Source of the DNA: Stenotrophomonas maltophilia
GTDB lineage: Bacteria > Pseudomonadota > Gammaproteobacteria > Xanthomonadales > Xanthomonadaceae
DNA length: 64,000 bases
Reading direction: 5' to 3'
Assembly (NCBI RefSeq): GCF_002799245.1
Contig: NZ_NEQV01000005.1
Coordinates: forward strand, 62,001-126,000
The notes under the pieces were generated by a model, which worked only from the letters and a program-made list of their open reading frames with translations, did not search any database and was not told the DNA's origin. Position numbers and translations under genes: made by a program. Shown piece after piece: positions 1 to 9,693 of this stretch (positions are counted from its first letter, which is position 1; each line of letters starts with the position of its first letter).

Positions 1-151
1 TCAGCACCGCCACGCCGGCCCACAGCGGCAGCTGCGGCAAGGGCAGGCCCAGCACCCAGGTGGCGACCAGGATGGTCGCGGCCTGGCCGCCCACGGCAAG
101 CCAGCGCAGGCTGCACAGGGTACGGAGAAACGGGGCGTCGGGACCGGTCAT
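1..151 (-). CDS. Sensor histidine kinase N-terminus (partial)
   Basis: The reading frame starts at the ATG on the minus strand at 151 and runs off the window edge. The roughly 50 visible residues begin MTGPDAPFLRTLCSLRWLAV, continue into G-G-Q, and are followed by a hydrophobic stretch rich in Leu, Val and Ala. A short cytoplasmic N-terminus with L-R-x-L-C-x-L-R-W-L-A-V-x-G-Q followed by membrane helices is typical of RegB/PrrB-type membrane sensor kinases. No catalytic domain is in the window, so the assignment rests on this signature alone. It is divergent from ispG, with about 115 bases between the two starts. Confidence 0.55.
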   Translation of the reverse strand, partial: MTGPDAPFLRTLCSLRWLAVGGQAATILVATWVLGLPLPQLPLWAGVAVL

Positions 152-265
152 TCACGCTCATCGTATGCGTTCATGCGTGTACATGCCTGCGACAATCGGC
201 CGCAGCCGTGCCGCCGGCTGAATGCGAGTCACCCGGAATGCGGGGCCGGGCGCTAGAATGCCCGC

Positions 266-1531
266 ATGCACGACGCCGTCACCCGCCCGACTCCCCCCTC
301 CGATGCCACCGCCTGGCCCCGTCGCCAGACCCATGCCGTCCAGATCGGCGGGGTCACCGTAGGCGGAGGCAAGCCGGTGGTGGTGCAGTCGATGACCAAC
401 ACCGATACCTCCGACGTGGCCTCCAGCGTGAAGCAGGTGGCCGAGCTGTGGCGTGCCGGTTCGGAAATGGTGCGGTTGACCGTCAACACCGTGGAAGCGG
501 CTGCGGCCATCCCGCGTATCGTCGACAAGCTGGCGATGATGGGCATCGACGTACCGCTGATCGGCGATTTCCATTACAACGGCCACCAGCTGCTCACCGC
601 CGAACCGGCGTGCGCCGAAGCGCTGGCCAAATACCGCATCAACCCGGGCAACGTCGGCTTCGGCAAGAAGAAGGACCTGCAGTTCGCCCAGTTGATCGAG
701 TTCGCGATCCGTTACAACAAGCCGGTGCGCATCGGCGCCAACTGGGGCTCGCTGGACCAGGCCCTGGCGGCGAAGCTGATGGACGAGAACAACCTGCGCG
801 AGCAGCCCTGGGACGCCGGCCGCGTGCTGCGCGAGGCGCTGATCCGTTCGGCGCTGGATTCGGCCGAGCAGGCGGTGGAACTCGGCCTGCCGCGCGATCG
901 CATCGTGCTGTCGGCCAAGGTCAGCGGCGTGCAGGAACTGATCGCGGTGTACCGCGACCTGGCCCAGCGCTCCGACTTCGCCCTGCACCTGGGCCTGACC
1001 GAAGCCGGTATCGGCAGCAAGGGCATCGTCGCCTCGTCGGCAGCATTGAGCGTGCTGCTGCAGGAAGGCATCGGTGACACCATCCGCATCTCGCTGACCC
1101 CGGAACCGGGCCAGTCGCGCACGCAGGAAGTGATCGTCGCCCAGGAGCTGCTGCAGACCACCGGCCAGCGCGCCTTCACGCCGCTGGTCACGGCCTGCCC
1201 GGGCTGCGGCCGCACCACCTCCGAGTTCTTCCAGGAACTGGCCAAAGTGGTGCAGAACCACGTGCGCGAGAAGATGCCGCTGTGGAAGATCCATCACCCG
1301 GGGGCGGAGAACATGACCCTGGCGGTGATGGGCTGCATCGTCAATGGGCCGGGTGAGTCGCGCCATGCCAACATCGGCATCTCGCTGCCGGGTACGGGCG
1401 AGACGCCGGCTGCACCGGTATTCGTCGATGGCGAGAAGAAGGTGACCCTGCGAGGCGACAACATCGCCCAGGAGTTCGTCGCCCTGATCGACGATTACGT
1501 CGAACGCACCTATGCCCGAAGCGCCGGATAA
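266..1531 (+). CDS. ispG: 4-hydroxy-3-methylbut-2-enyl diphosphate synthase IspG
   Basis: IspG (GcpE) carries out the penultimate step of the non-mevalonate isoprenoid pathway, reductive ring opening of methylerythritol cyclodiphosphate to HMBPP, using a 4Fe-4S cluster and flavodoxin. The 421-residue protein is full length for the bacterial two-domain form. The cluster cysteines appear in A-C-P-G-C-G-R-T-T (about residue 310) and in [10 protein letters not shown] (about 353), both hallmarks of the family. The TIM-barrel part carries G-x-F-H-Y-N-G-H near residue 106. The stop codon lies inside the start region of the following PAP2 gene (20-base overlap), so the two are probably co-transcribed. 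Confidence 0.97.
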   Translation: MHDAVTRPTPPSDATAWPRRQTHAVQIGGVTVGGGKPVVVQSMTNTDTSDVASSVKQVAELWRAGSEMVRLTVNTVEAAAAIPRIVDKLAMMGIDVPLIGDFHYNGHQLLTAEPACAEALAKYRINPGNVGFGKKKDLQFAQLIEFAIRYNKPVRIGANWGSLDQALAAKLMDENNLREQPWDAGRVLREALIRSALDSAEQAVELGLPRDRIVLSAKVSGVQELIAVYRDLAQRSDFALHLGLTEAGIGSKGIVASSAALSVLLQEGIGDTIRISLTPEPGQSRTQEVIVAQELLQTTGQRAFTPLVTACPGCGRTTSEFFQELAKVVQNHVREKMPLWKIHHPGAENMTLAVMGCIVNGPGESRHANIGISLPGTGETPAAPVFVDGEKKVTLRGDNIAQEFVALIDDYVERTYARSAG

Positions 1532-2261
1532 GCCCGCGATCCTCGCTGCGCCGGAGTCCGCCTCCGGTTTCCGCCACTGGATGGCACGCAATGCCTGGCG
1601 CCTGGTGCTGCTGTTCGGGGGCGTGCTGCTGCCGCTGGCCGGTTTCGTCGCTCTGGCCGACGAAGTGCACGAGTTTGAATCGTTCCATTTCGATGCACCG
1701 CTGCTGTGGCAGATGCATGGCCTGCATTCGCCACTGCTGGACCGCTTCTTCGTGCTCATCTCGAAACTGGGCTACGAATGGTTCCTGATTCCGGCCGACG
1801 TGCTGATCATCGGCGTGCTGCTGGGCTACCGGCGGTGGCGCGAGGCGACGTTCGTGGCGGTCAGCTTCGTCGGCTCGGCGTTGCTGAACATGGGCAGCAA
1901 GCACTTTTTCCAGCGTGAACGCCCCAGCCTGTGGGAATCGATCGCGCCGGAATCGACGTTCAGCTTTCCCAGCGGCCACGCGATGGGCTCGATGACCCTG
2001 GCCGTGACCCTGGTGCTGCTGGCCTGGAACACCCGCTGGCGCTGGCCGGTGCTGCTGCTGGCGCCTTCGTTCAGCCTGCTGGTAAGCGTATCGCGGGTCT
2101 ATCTGGGTGTGCATTACCCCTCGGACATCCTGGCCGGATGGTGTGCCGCGCTGGTTTGGGTGGTAGGGTGCTATCTGGTCATGTTCAGTCGCCGGCATCC
2201 TTGGCGACGTCAGGATTCGCCGCCAGCGACGGCCAGCGAAGCATCATCACAGGGGGATTGA
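1512..2261 (+). CDS. PAP2-family membrane phosphatase
   Basis: This is an integral membrane phosphatase of the PAP2/lipid phosphatase superfamily. The three active-site motifs are in order: K-x6-R-P (KHFFQRERP), P-S-G-H and S-R-x5-H-x3-D ([12 protein letters not shown]). Several hydrophobic helices surround them in 249 residues. Substrates in this family include undecaprenyl pyrophosphate and phosphatidylglycerophosphate; the sequence does not separate these. Because it overlaps the end of ispG by 20 bases, and ispG feeds polyprenyl phosphate synthesis, a role in undecaprenyl pyrophosphate recycling is attractive but inferred. The C-terminus is Ser/Ala-rich and probably cytoplasmic. Confidence 0.85.
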   Translation: MPEAPDKPAILAAPESASGFRHWMARNAWRLVLLFGGVLLPLAGFVALADEVHEFESFHFDAPLLWQMHGLHSPLLDRFFVLISKLGYEWFLIPADVLIIGVLLGYRRWREATFVAVSFVGSALLNMGSKHFFQRERPSLWESIAPESTFSFPSGHAMGSMTLAVTLVLLAWNTRWRWPVLLLAPSFSLLVSVSRVYLGVHYPSDILAGWCAALVWVVGCYLVMFSRRHPWRRQDSPPATASEASSQGD

Positions 2262-2462
2262 CGTGGATGGCCCTTCCGGGGCGTCTACGTAATAGATCAA
2301 TTGTTTCGTTGCAGCAGGTTCTGCAAGACAGGGGGCAAGCACAACGCGCGGTATTGTGATGCGCAAGGCAGAACGCCTGGGCCGCATCTCGAACGCGCTT
2401 GCAGGGGTATCGGCGCCCTGCCTAGCTTGACCTGCAATGGCCGCATTCGAAGAGGTACGGGA

Positions 2463-3110
2463 ATGACGATTCGAGTCTACCTGGTGGATGACCACGCGCT
2501 GGTCCGCACCGGGATGAAGATGATCCTGTCGGGGGAGACCGACATCGAGGTGGTGGGCGAAGCCGAGACCGGTGAAGACGCACTGCGTGACGTCCGCCAG
2601 CTGCTGCCGGACGTGGTGCTGTGCGACCTGCACCTGCCCGGTGTGAGTGGCATGGAAGTGACCGAGCGCATCGTCCGCAGCCACCGCAACACCCGCGTGG
2701 TGATCGTATCGGTGCTGGAAGACGGGCCGTTGCCCAAGCGCCTGCTGGAGGCGGGGGCTGCCGGTTACATCGGCAAGGGCTGCGATGCGCAGGAGCTGCT
2801 GCGTGCGGTGCGCGATGTGGCGGTGGGGCGTCGTTACCTGGGCACCAGCATCGCGCAGAACCTGGCCCTGTCGACCGTGGAAGGCAATGGTTCGCCGTTC
2901 GACAGCCTGTCGCCGCGCGAGCTGGAAGTGGCGTTGCTGCTGACCCAGGGCCTACGCCAGGAAGACATTGCGCGGCGCCTGAGCCTGAGTGCGAAGACGG
3001 TGAACACGCACAAGGCACGGCTGTTCGAGAAGATGGGGATCCACGACAACATCGCGCTGGCGCGCATGGCCAGCCAGTACGGGTTGGTGGATCCGGCACG
3101 GCCGTTGTGA
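2463..3110 (+). CDS. NarL/LuxR-family response regulator, GacA/UvrY-like
   Basis: A 215-residue two-component response regulator. The receiver domain has the acidic pair D9-D10, the phosphoacceptor D55 (in LCDLHLPG), S83 and K105 (GYIGKG). The C-terminal helix-turn-helix has the LuxR signature (LSPRELEVALLLTQG, then I-A-R-R-L-S-L-S-A-K-T-V-N-T-H-K). Length and the receiver sequence are close to GacA/UvrY, the regulator that drives Csr/Rsm small RNAs, but no sensor or small RNA lies beside it. The ATG at 2463 is chosen because the receiver domain begins there; a longer frame runs upstream with no domain content. About 200 bases separate it from the upstream gene and contain no other gene. Confidence 0.85.
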   Translation: MTIRVYLVDDHALVRTGMKMILSGETDIEVVGEAETGEDALRDVRQLLPDVVLCDLHLPGVSGMEVTERIVRSHRNTRVVIVSVLEDGPLPKRLLEAGAAGYIGKGCDAQELLRAVRDVAVGRRYLGTSIAQNLALSTVEGNGSPFDSLSPRELEVALLLTQGLRQEDIARRLSLSAKTVNTHKARLFEKMGIHDNIALARMASQYGLVDPARPL

Positions 3111-3168
3111 GGGTTTCGCCCAACGGCTGAGCCCCCCGCGCGCTGCGCGCGCTCGGCAGGTTGGTTCT

Positions 3169-3238
3169 GTAGAGCCGAGCCCATGCTCGGCTGCTTTCCG
3201 GTCCGCTGGCGCGGAGCCGAGCGTGGGCTCGGCTCTAC
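3169..3238. repeat. SMAG-type REP, head-to-head dimer
   Basis: Starts with GTAGAGCCGAGC and ends with the inverted GCTCGGCTCTAC. Each half folds as a small GTAG hairpin and the two halves are inverted to each other. This matches the S. maltophilia GTAG (SMAG) repeats, which are mobilised by REP-associated tyrosine transposases. The same GTAG-type element recurs at 10781-10842, 20325-20379 and 29441-29468. Confidence 0.85.
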
Positions 3239-3259
3239 ACCTGAAGGAATTCGTAGCGC

Positions 3260-3300
3260 GGGGTCAGATCCCTTTCCCGTCGGGAAAGGGATCTGACCCC
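3260..3300. repeat. GGGGTCAGATCC palindrome
   Basis: A near-perfect 41-base palindrome with arms GGGGTCAGATCCCTTTCCCG and its complement around a single central base. It lies between two convergent genes and could fold as a bidirectional terminator-like stem, but there is no T-run. Two relatives sit together at 30733-30819, so this is a dispersed repeat family rather than a gene-specific terminator. Confidence 0.8.
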
Positions 3301-3310
3301 GATCCGGGGC

Positions 3311-3970
3311 TCAGTGCCCGCGGACGCGCTTGATGATCTTCGCCGCGTCGGCGGCGCTGGCGCGCACCTTGTCCCACTGGCCGTCGGCGATCCAGTTGCC
3401 CGGCACCATCCACGAGCCGCCGATGCAGACCACGTTCTTCTGCTCGAGATACTCGGCGGCGGTGTTTTCGGTGATGCCGCCGGTCGGGCACAGCTTGAGG
3501 TCGGCGATCGGGCCTGCCACACCCTTGATCATCGCCAGCCCGCCCACGGCCGTGGCCGGGAACAGCTTGCACACGCGGAAGCCCCGCGCATACAGCGACA
3601 GCAGTTCGGTCGGCGTCGCCGCACCCGGCACCACCGGCAGCGGGGCGGCGGCCAGTGCATCGGCCAAGGCTGGCGGCGTACCCGGGGTCACCAGGAAGTC
3701 CGCACCCGCATCGATCGACTGCTGCATCTGCTCCACGGTCAGCACCGTACCGGCACCCACCACCACGTCCGGCAGCTCGCGCTTGAGCATTGCCAGCGCT
3801 TCCATCGCCACCGGGGTGCGCAGCGTCAGCTCGATTGCCGGCAGGCCACCTTCCAGCAGCGCCGCACTGACCGCACGCGCCTGGTCCAGCGTATGAATCG
3901 TCACCACCGGCAGGATGCCCGCCGCATGCAACAGCTCCGCCGCCTTCACCTGATGTTGTTCGATACCCAT
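3311..3970 (-). CDS. eda: KDPG aldolase (2-keto-3-deoxy-6-phosphogluconate aldolase)
   Basis: Eda cleaves KDPG to pyruvate and glyceraldehyde-3-phosphate, the last Entner-Doudoroff step, in the cytoplasm. The 219-residue protein has the usual length. The Schiff-base lysine K135 is in C-K-L-F-P-A, the general acid/base glutamate E47 in A-I-E-L-T-L-R-T, and phosphate-binding glycines follow (P-T-G-G-I, I-G-G-S-W). It is the last gene of the minus-strand block zwf-glk-pgl-edd-eda, but about 236 bases with a nested palindrome separate it from edd, so it may have its own promoter or reduced readthrough. The ATG at 3970 starts the conserved region. Confidence 0.97.
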   Translation of the reverse strand: MGIEQHQVKAAELLHAAGILPVVTIHTLDQARAVSAALLEGGLPAIELTLRTPVAMEALAMLKRELPDVVVGAGTVLTVEQMQQSIDAGADFLVTPGTPPALADALAAAPLPVVPGAATPTELLSLYARGFRVCKLFPATAVGGLAMIKGVAGPIADLKLCPTGGITENTAAEYLEQKNVVCIGGSWMVPGNWIADGQWDKVRASAADAAKIIKRVRGH

Positions 3971-4053
3971 AGCTCTGCTTCTGCCTTTGCTTCTGCTTTT
4001 GAATTTGATTTTCAGTGATCACTTCGCGGCGTTGATGCGCCGGAGAGTGTCAG

Positions 4054-4159
4054 GAGGGCGCGGTCAGCCCCAGACGGGACCGTGAGCGGCATGGATGCCG
4101 CGACCGAGCCCCCATGGATGGGTTTACGGCGTGTCCCGGCTGGGGCTGACCGCGCCCTC
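4054..4159. repeat. Nested palindromic intergenic element between edd and eda
   Basis: Outer arms GAGGGCGCGGTCAGCCCCAG (4054-4073) and its exact complement (4140-4159) enclose smaller dyads: GCGGCATGGATGCCGC and CCCATGGATGGG. The segment TTTACGGCGTGTCC inside it resembles the arms of the large palindrome at 24391-24472. It fills most of the edd-eda gap and may trim edd transcripts or limit readthrough into eda. Confidence 0.7.
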
Positions 4160-4206
4160 AGCCAGAAAACTCACCGCCGCGACAAACCCGCAACGCTCTT
4201 CAACCT

Positions 4207-6123
4207 TCAGGCGTCCTTCGCCTCATGCGGCGCCGCCGCCGCCGCGGCATCGTGCCCCAGCTCGTATTCCGCGTCGTAGTTCCACGGCCCGCCATCGGCA
4301 GCCGCCGGCCCGCACGAAATCGAAATCGCGCCCTGGTCGGCCGGGCCCACCACGCGCCGGTTGATCGCGAACAGGTTGCGGCCCAGGTCATGCGCGGCAG
4401 GTGCGGTGTTCGCCGCCAGTGCACGCGCTGCCCATTCGGCCGCATCCACCAGCACTTCCAGCGTGCCGGCCTCGCCGTCCAGGCGGATCATGTCGCCCTC
4501 GCGGACCTTGGCCAGCGGGCCGCCGCGCGCTGCTTCCGGTGTCACGTGGATCGCCGCCGGAATCTTGCCGGAGGCGCCGGACAGGCGGCCGTCGGTGACC
4601 AGCGCCACGCGCCGGCCCTGGTTCTGCAGCAGGCCCAGCAGCGGTGCCAGCGAATGCAGTTCCGGCATGCCGTTGGCGCGCGGGCCCTGGTACCGCACCA
4701 CCGCCACGAAGTGCTCGGGCAGGAGGCCGCCGGCGTGCAGCTTGTTCAGCACCTGCGGTGCATCGACCACCACCGCCGGTGCTTCGATCGTGCGGTACTG
4801 GGGCTTCACCGCCGACAGCTTGATCAGCGACTTGCCCAGGTTGCCGCGCAGCAGGCGCAGGCCGCCATGGTGCTCGAAGGGATGGTCGACGCCACGCACC
4901 ACCTCGTCATCGGCGCTGCGTTCCAGGCCGGGCAGATAGACCAGCTGGCCGTCGCGCAGCTGCGGCTCGCGCGCATAGTCGGCCATGCCGCCGCGCGCCA
5001 CGCTGACCAGGTCACCGTGCATCAGGCCAGCCTTGATCAGCTCGCCGAACACGAACGCCGGGCCGCCCGCGGCGGCGAAACGATTCACATCGGCGTCGCC
5101 GTTCGGATAGACGCGGGCCAGCAGCGGAACCAGCTGCGACAGTTCGTCGAAGTCGTCCCAGGTCAGCACGATGCCGGCCGCACGCGCCACGGCGATCCAG
5201 TGGATGGTGTGGTTGGTCGAACCGCCAGTGGCCATCAGCGCGATGACCGCGTTGATGATCGCGCGCTCGTCGATGATCCGGCCCAGCGGACGGAAGTCGT
5301 CGCCCAGTGCGGTGATATCCAGCGCACGTTCGGTCGCTTCGCGGGTCAGTGCATCGCGCAGCGGCGTGCCCGGATTGACGAACGACGCACCCGGCAGCTG
5401 CACGCCCATCGCTTCCAGCAGCACCTGGTTGGAATTGGCGGTGCCGTAGAAGGTGCAGGTGCCGGCGCCGTGGTACGACGCGGACTCGGCTTCGAGCAGC
5501 TCTTCGCGGGTGGCTTCACCGGCAGCGTAGCGCTCGCGCACTTCGGCCTTCTGCTTGTTCGGGATGCCCGGGGTCATCGGGCCGGCCGGCACGAACACCG
5601 CCGGCAGATGGCCGAACGCCAGCGCACCGATCAGCAGGCCGGGTACGATCTTGTCGCACACACCGAGGTAGACGGTGGTATCGAACATGTCGTGGCTGAG
5701 TCCGATCGCGGTGGCCTGCGCGATCACATCACGCGAGAACAGCGACAGTTCCATGCCGCCACGGCCCTGGGTGACGCCGTCGCACATCGCCGGCACGCCG
5801 CCGGCCACCTGTGCGGTGGCACCCAGCTCGCGGGCGATCTCGCGGATCTGTTCGGGATAGGTCTCGAACGGCTGGTGCGCCGACAGCATGTCGTTGTACG
5901 CGGTGATGATGCCGAGGTTCGGCGTCACGCCGCCGCGCAGGCGGCTCTTGTCGGTACCGCCGCAGGCGGCGAATCCGTGGGCGAGGTTGCCGCAGCTCAG
6001 GCGGCTGCGGAACGGGCCGTCACGCAGGGAGGCGTCGATCGCGGCCAGGTAGGCGGCGCGCGAGGCGGCGCTGCGACGGATGACGCGCTCAGTGATGGCT
6101 TGCAGTTGCGGATGGAGGCTCAT
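4207..6123 (-). CDS. edd: 6-phosphogluconate dehydratase
   Basis: Edd dehydrates 6-phosphogluconate to KDPG, the committed step of the Entner-Doudoroff pathway. At 638 residues it is slightly longer than typical IlvD/Edd proteins (about 605), the excess being an Ala/His-rich C-terminal tail. Family motifs include a cluster-binding cysteine region ([14 protein letters not shown]), the [10 protein letters not shown] block near residue 150, [10 protein letters not shown] (about 292) and a [11 protein letters not shown] near residue 510. It lies about 58 bases downstream of pgl on the same strand and is expected to be in the zwf-glk-pgl-edd transcript. Confidence 0.97.
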   Translation of the reverse strand: MSLHPQLQAITERVIRRSAASRAAYLAAIDASLRDGPFRSRLSCGNLAHGFAACGGTDKSRLRGGVTPNLGIITAYNDMLSAHQPFETYPEQIREIARELGATAQVAGGVPAMCDGVTQGRGGMELSLFSRDVIAQATAIGLSHDMFDTTVYLGVCDKIVPGLLIGALAFGHLPAVFVPAGPMTPGIPNKQKAEVRERYAAGEATREELLEAESASYHGAGTCTFYGTANSNQVLLEAMGVQLPGASFVNPGTPLRDALTREATERALDITALGDDFRPLGRIIDERAIINAVIALMATGGSTNHTIHWIAVARAAGIVLTWDDFDELSQLVPLLARVYPNGDADVNRFAAAGGPAFVFGELIKAGLMHGDLVSVARGGMADYAREPQLRDGQLVYLPGLERSADDEVVRGVDHPFEHHGGLRLLRGNLGKSLIKLSAVKPQYRTIEAPAVVVDAPQVLNKLHAGGLLPEHFVAVVRYQGPRANGMPELHSLAPLLGLLQNQGRRVALVTDGRLSGASGKIPAAIHVTPEAARGGPLAKVREGDMIRLDGEAGTLEVLVDAAEWAARALAANTAPAAHDLGRNLFAINRRVVGPADQGAISISCGPAAADGGPWNYDAEYELGHDAAAAAAPHEAKDA

Positions 6124-6181
6124 TGGCTACCGGCGTTCGAGGTGGCGAGAGGCAAGCGGCGGCGGGGCGCCGCCGCCGACA

Positions 6182-6904
6182 TCAATCAGCCCAGTGGACG
6201 CGCAGGCGCGCGCCTTCCAGGTTGATGGCGTTGAGGATCGGATATTGCTGGGCGTCACTGCTGTCCAGCGCCTGGCGCAGTACCTGCAGCTTCTGCTTGC
6301 CGCGCAGCAGCAGCAGGCGCTGGCGGCACTGGCGCAGGCCGTGTGGGGTCAGGGTGATGCGCAGCGGCCACTGGTTCGCGCCCGGGCAGCCGGTAGCATC
6401 CAGCGCGGCATAGGGCAGGGTGCTTTCCAGTGCGCGGGCGAGGTCCTTGGAGCCCGGGAACAACGAGGCGGTGTGGCCGTCGTTGCCCATGCCCAGTGCC
6501 ACCAGGCTCGGTGGCTGGCTGTGCTGGGCCTGCAGGTTGGCGGTGTACACGCATTCGGGCAGCGGTTTGCCGATCCGCACCAGCGGATCGAAATGGGCAC
6601 CTTCGGCGCGCTTCAGCAGGTGCTCGCGCACCAGCCAGGCATTGCTGTCGCGATCCTGCGGAGACAGCCAGCGCTCGTCGGCCAGGCTCACTTCAACCCG
6701 GTCCCAGTGCACGTCCAGTTCGGCCAGCGCGCGGTAGACCGGCGCCGGCGTGGTGCCGCCGGACAGCAGGATGCGGGCGCGTCCCACTTCATTGATGTCG
6801 TGATTGAGGGCCTGTGCCATCTCGGCGGCCACCGCCTCGATCCAGCCATCGGCATCGCCGTGCTGGATGAACTCGATTCGGTCGTCGTGGAAGCTGGGGT
6901 TCAT
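6182..6904 (-). CDS. pgl: 6-phosphogluconolactonase
   Basis: Pgl (DevB type) hydrolyses 6-phosphogluconolactone to 6-phosphogluconate. The 240-residue protein has the SugI-superfamily hallmarks: L-S-G-G-T-T-P-A-P-V-Y near residue 48, V-S-L-A-D-E-R-W near 72 and G-M-G-N-D-G-H-T-A-S-L-F-P near 137, the last carrying the catalytic histidine. Its start overlaps the glk stop by 4 bases (ATGA), a sign of translational coupling. It supplies the substrate of edd, the next gene. Confidence 0.96.
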   Translation of the reverse strand: MNPSFHDDRIEFIQHGDADGWIEAVAAEMAQALNHDINEVGRARILLSGGTTPAPVYRALAELDVHWDRVEVSLADERWLSPQDRDSNAWLVREHLLKRAEGAHFDPLVRIGKPLPECVYTANLQAQHSQPPSLVALGMGNDGHTASLFPGSKDLARALESTLPYAALDATGCPGANQWPLRITLTPHGLRQCRQRLLLLRGKQKLQVLRQALDSSDAQQYPILNAINLEGARLRVHWAD

Positions 6905-7908
6905 GCGGCAACTCCTGGTGCGTCACGTTCGGCGTCGGCGGCATAGGCGGCGGCACCCAGCAATCCGGCGTGGGGATGCATCACCGCCAATGAGGGCACG
7001 CGCGCCATGATCGAGGAGAAGCGTCCCTTGTGTTCGAAGCGCTGGCGGAAACCGGAGTGCTGCAGTGAATCGAGCATCTTCGGGGTAAGTCCGCCGGTCA
7101 GGAACACGCCGTCCCAGGCGCCCTGGGTCAGTACCAGATCACCGGCGATGGCGCCGAACACGGCGCAGAACACATCCACGGTGCGCATCGCCTGCGGATC
7201 ACCGTGCAGGGCGCGGGCGGTCACGTCCACCGGCTGCAGCTGGCCCGGATCGATGCCGGCCATCTCGCATACGGCGCGATGGATGTTGACCAGCCCGGGG
7301 CCGCAGATCAGGCGCTCGTTGGAGACGCGGCCGAACTGCTCGGACAGGATTTCCAGGATGCGGATTTCCTCCGGGGTTCCCGGCGGGAAGCTGACATGGC
7401 CGCCTTCGGTTTCCAGCGGGTAGCAGCGGCCATGACGCAGGATCAGGCCGCCGACACCCAGACCGGTGCCCGGCCCGATCACCGCGTAGTTGCGCGGCTG
7501 GCCCGGCTTGCCCGGGACCCAGGCGGCACCGCCGACCTGGACCACATCATCAGGCTGCAGCAGTGAAATCGCCATCGCCTGTGCGGCGAAATCGTTGATC
7601 AGGTGCAGCTCGTCGAACCCGAGCATCGCTGCGGTGCGGCTGCGCGAGATCACCCACGGATGGTTGGTGATGCGTGCTTCGTCACCATCAACGCGACCGG
7701 CCACCGCGAACACGCCGCGGCTTGCGGTGGCACCGATCTGTTCGAGATGGTGGCGCGCGGCATCACCCAGCGAAGGGAACTCCGCCACCGCGTACTCGCG
7801 GATGCTGTCCTTCTGCAGTGGTGCGTCCTGCGCGGTGTCGGCCAGGGCGAAGCGGGCATTGGTGCCACCGATGTCGGCGACCAGCACCGGCTGCGAGCTG
7901 GCACTCAT
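6901..7908 (-). CDS. glk: Glucokinase
   Basis: Glk phosphorylates glucose with ATP to glucose-6-phosphate. The 335-residue protein starts MSASSQPVLVADIGGTNARF, with the phosphate-1 motif D-I-G-G-T-N-A-R-F at residues 12-20, a sugar-binding H-L-I-N-D-F-A-A region near 105, the G-P-G-T-G-L-G-V-G adenosine region near 140 and E-G-G-H-V-S-F near 164. This is the bacterial Glk type without the ROK zinc cysteines. The start is set at the ATG overlapping the zwf stop by 4 bases; a longer frame upstream lies within zwf and is ignored. Confidence 0.95.
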   Translation of the reverse strand: MSASSQPVLVADIGGTNARFALADTAQDAPLQKDSIREYAVAEFPSLGDAARHHLEQIGATASRGVFAVAGRVDGDEARITNHPWVISRSRTAAMLGFDELHLINDFAAQAMAISLLQPDDVVQVGGAAWVPGKPGQPRNYAVIGPGTGLGVGGLILRHGRCYPLETEGGHVSFPPGTPEEIRILEILSEQFGRVSNERLICGPGLVNIHRAVCEMAGIDPGQLQPVDVTARALHGDPQAMRTVDVFCAVFGAIAGDLVLTQGAWDGVFLTGGLTPKMLDSLQHSGFRQRFEHKGRFSSIMARVPSLAVMHPHAGLLGAAAYAADAERDAPGVAA

Positions 7909-9341
7909 GCCGAGGCTCCGTTGTCCGGCGCGTCCACGCCCTGCGGCAGGAACTCGCCGGCGTTGCTCGGGCCCCACTGGCCAGCGGGGTAGGGCTCCAG
8001 CGGCAGCTTGGCGTCCTTCCAGGCGTCGGCGACGCTGTCGATCCAGGCCCACGCTGCGCGCACTTCGTCGTCGCGCACGAACAGCGTGTGGTTGCCGTTG
8101 AAGGCATCCAGGAACAGGCGTTCGTAAGCGATGCGCCGGTGCAGGCCGGTCGGCACCGACAGTTCCAGTTCCAGCGGATGCAGTTCCAGTGCACCCCATT
8201 CCGGGCCGGCCAGGCTGCTCATCAGGCCCAGTTCGATGTTTTCCTGCGGCTGCAGCTGGAACACCAGGCGGTTCGGTGCGGCCTGCGCGCGCTGCGGGCG
8301 CTCGAACAGCCAGTGGGTGACCGGCTTCAGCGTGACCACCACGCGGGTGGTGCGCTCGGGCAGGCGCTTGCCGGTGACCAGGTGGAACGGCACGCCGCTC
8401 CAGCGCCAGTTGTCGATGTGCGCGGTGACACCGGCAAAGGTCTCCACATCGCTGCCTTCCGGCGGCTGGTAGGCCTGGGCCGGCTGGCCGTTGATGGTAC
8501 CGGCGGTGTAGCGGCCACGGATGCTGTCACGCGCGGCGTGCTTCGCATCGAGCGGGCGCAGGGCGCGCAGCACCTTGACCTTCTCGTCGCGGATGCGGTC
8601 GGCTTCCAGCGAAGCCGGGGGTTCCATCGCCACCATGCACAGCAGCTGCAGGATGTGGCTCTGCACCATGTCGCGCAGCGCGCCGGATCGCGCGTAGTAG
8701 GCGTCGCGGCCGTCCACGCCTTCGCTCTCGGCGACCAGGATGTGCACCGATTCGATGTAGTTGCGGTTCCATACCGCTTCCAGCAGCGTATTGCCGAAGC
8801 GCAGCGCGATCAGGTTCTGCACTGCGGCCTTGCCGAGGTAGTGGTCGAGACGGAACACGCGGTCCTCGTCGATCCACTGGCCGATGGTGCTGATGATTTC
8901 CTCGGCGCTCTCGCTGTCGCTGCCGATTGGCTTCTCCAGCATCAGCCGTGCCGGCGCGGCGAGGGCGCCGCCCTTGGCCAGGCCTTCGCAGGTGGAGATG
9001 TACAGGCCCGGCGGAATGGCCAGGTAGCTGACGCACTTGCGGTGCACCAGGTCGGAGACCGCAGCGGCGACCGAGTCGACGTCGCGCAGGTCCACCGAAC
9101 GGTAGTCGATGCGGCGCAGCAGGGCACCGATATCGTCCTGCGTGGCCATCGGCATGGCCTGCTGCAGGCGCGGCCGCAGGATGTCATGGAAGGCTTCGGT
9201 GTCATGCCCGGACAGGGCCAGTGCGCGGATGCGGAAGTCCTCCGGCAGCAGGCCGTCGCCAAGCAGGCGAAGCAGCGAAGGGAACAGGTAGCGCTGGGCC
9301 AGATCACCTGTGGCACCGAACAGGAAGAGGGTGTCGTGCAT
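7905..9341 (-). CDS. zwf: Glucose-6-phosphate 1-dehydrogenase
   Basis: Zwf oxidises glucose-6-phosphate to the 6-phospholactone and reduces NADP or NAD. The chosen start (MHDTLFLFGATGDLAQRYLF) places the dinucleotide motif G-A-T-G-D-L-A at residues 9-15, as in the family, giving 478 residues. The active site R-L-D-H-Y-L-G-K is near residue 175, preceded by the conserved E-K-P-I-G. It is the first gene of the block: zwf, glk and pgl are joined by 4-base overlaps. The 352-base gap upstream separates it from divergent ugpC and holds a LacI-type operator. An alternative start 24 codons upstream is possible but lacks family support. Confidence 0.96.
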   Translation of the reverse strand: MHDTLFLFGATGDLAQRYLFPSLLRLLGDGLLPEDFRIRALALSGHDTEAFHDILRPRLQQAMPMATQDDIGALLRRIDYRSVDLRDVDSVAAAVSDLVHRKCVSYLAIPPGLYISTCEGLAKGGALAAPARLMLEKPIGSDSESAEEIISTIGQWIDEDRVFRLDHYLGKAAVQNLIALRFGNTLLEAVWNRNYIESVHILVAESEGVDGRDAYYARSGALRDMVQSHILQLLCMVAMEPPASLEADRIRDEKVKVLRALRPLDAKHAARDSIRGRYTAGTINGQPAQAYQPPEGSDVETFAGVTAHIDNWRWSGVPFHLVTGKRLPERTTRVVVTLKPVTHWLFERPQRAQAAPNRLVFQLQPQENIELGLMSSLAGPEWGALELHPLELELSVPTGLHRRIAYERLFLDAFNGNHTLFVRDDEVRAAWAWIDSVADAWKDAKLPLEPYPAGQWGPSNAGEFLPQGVDAPDNGASA

Positions 9342-9693
9342 CGCTCGAGTTTCAGATCCGGGTGACATCGTTGTCAATCGCTTCATGGCTGGGTTCGGGG
9401 GACATCCGCGCAACTGCCTGTCCGAGGTTCGTCGGGGGCGTTCTCCGGGCTACCGGAGGATCGTTCCATTCGAAACCACTACCTCGGCGGAACCTTCGTT
9501 CAACCGCCGACGCAGATCGGTGCGCACCGATCATCGGATAGTGCCACGTGAAAACGTTTACATGGCAGAATGGGCAACTGTATTCGATTGCAGTGCTCGC
9601 CGCCATGCGGCAGGCGCGCAATCATCACTGCCATCGGGAGGGCCGAGGCAGTCCCAAAAGACAGCCCGGCTTCGGGCGGACCGGATAGGTGAT
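9342..9693. other. zwf-ugpC divergent intergenic region
   Basis: This 352-base stretch holds no gene I can support. It must contain the promoters for zwf (minus) and ugpC (plus). The only clear site is the LacI-type dyad at 9549-9562. It is more A/T-rich in its middle than the flanking genes, as expected for a promoter region. Confidence 0.7.
9549..9562. promoter_or_regulatory. LacI/GalR-type operator
   Basis: TGAAAACGTTTACA fits the LacI-family operator pattern T-G-N-A-A-N-C-G-N-T-T-N-C-A with the central CG. It lies 131 bases before the ugpC ATG and 207 bases before the zwf ATG, in a shared control region. A sugar-responsive LacI repressor acting on one or both genes is inferred; no such regulator is in the window. 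Confidence 0.6.

Noticed and set aside
158..1759. Long minus-strand frame opposite ispG
   Set aside because: Shadow of a high-GC gene; no domain, and ispG is complete in the other strand.
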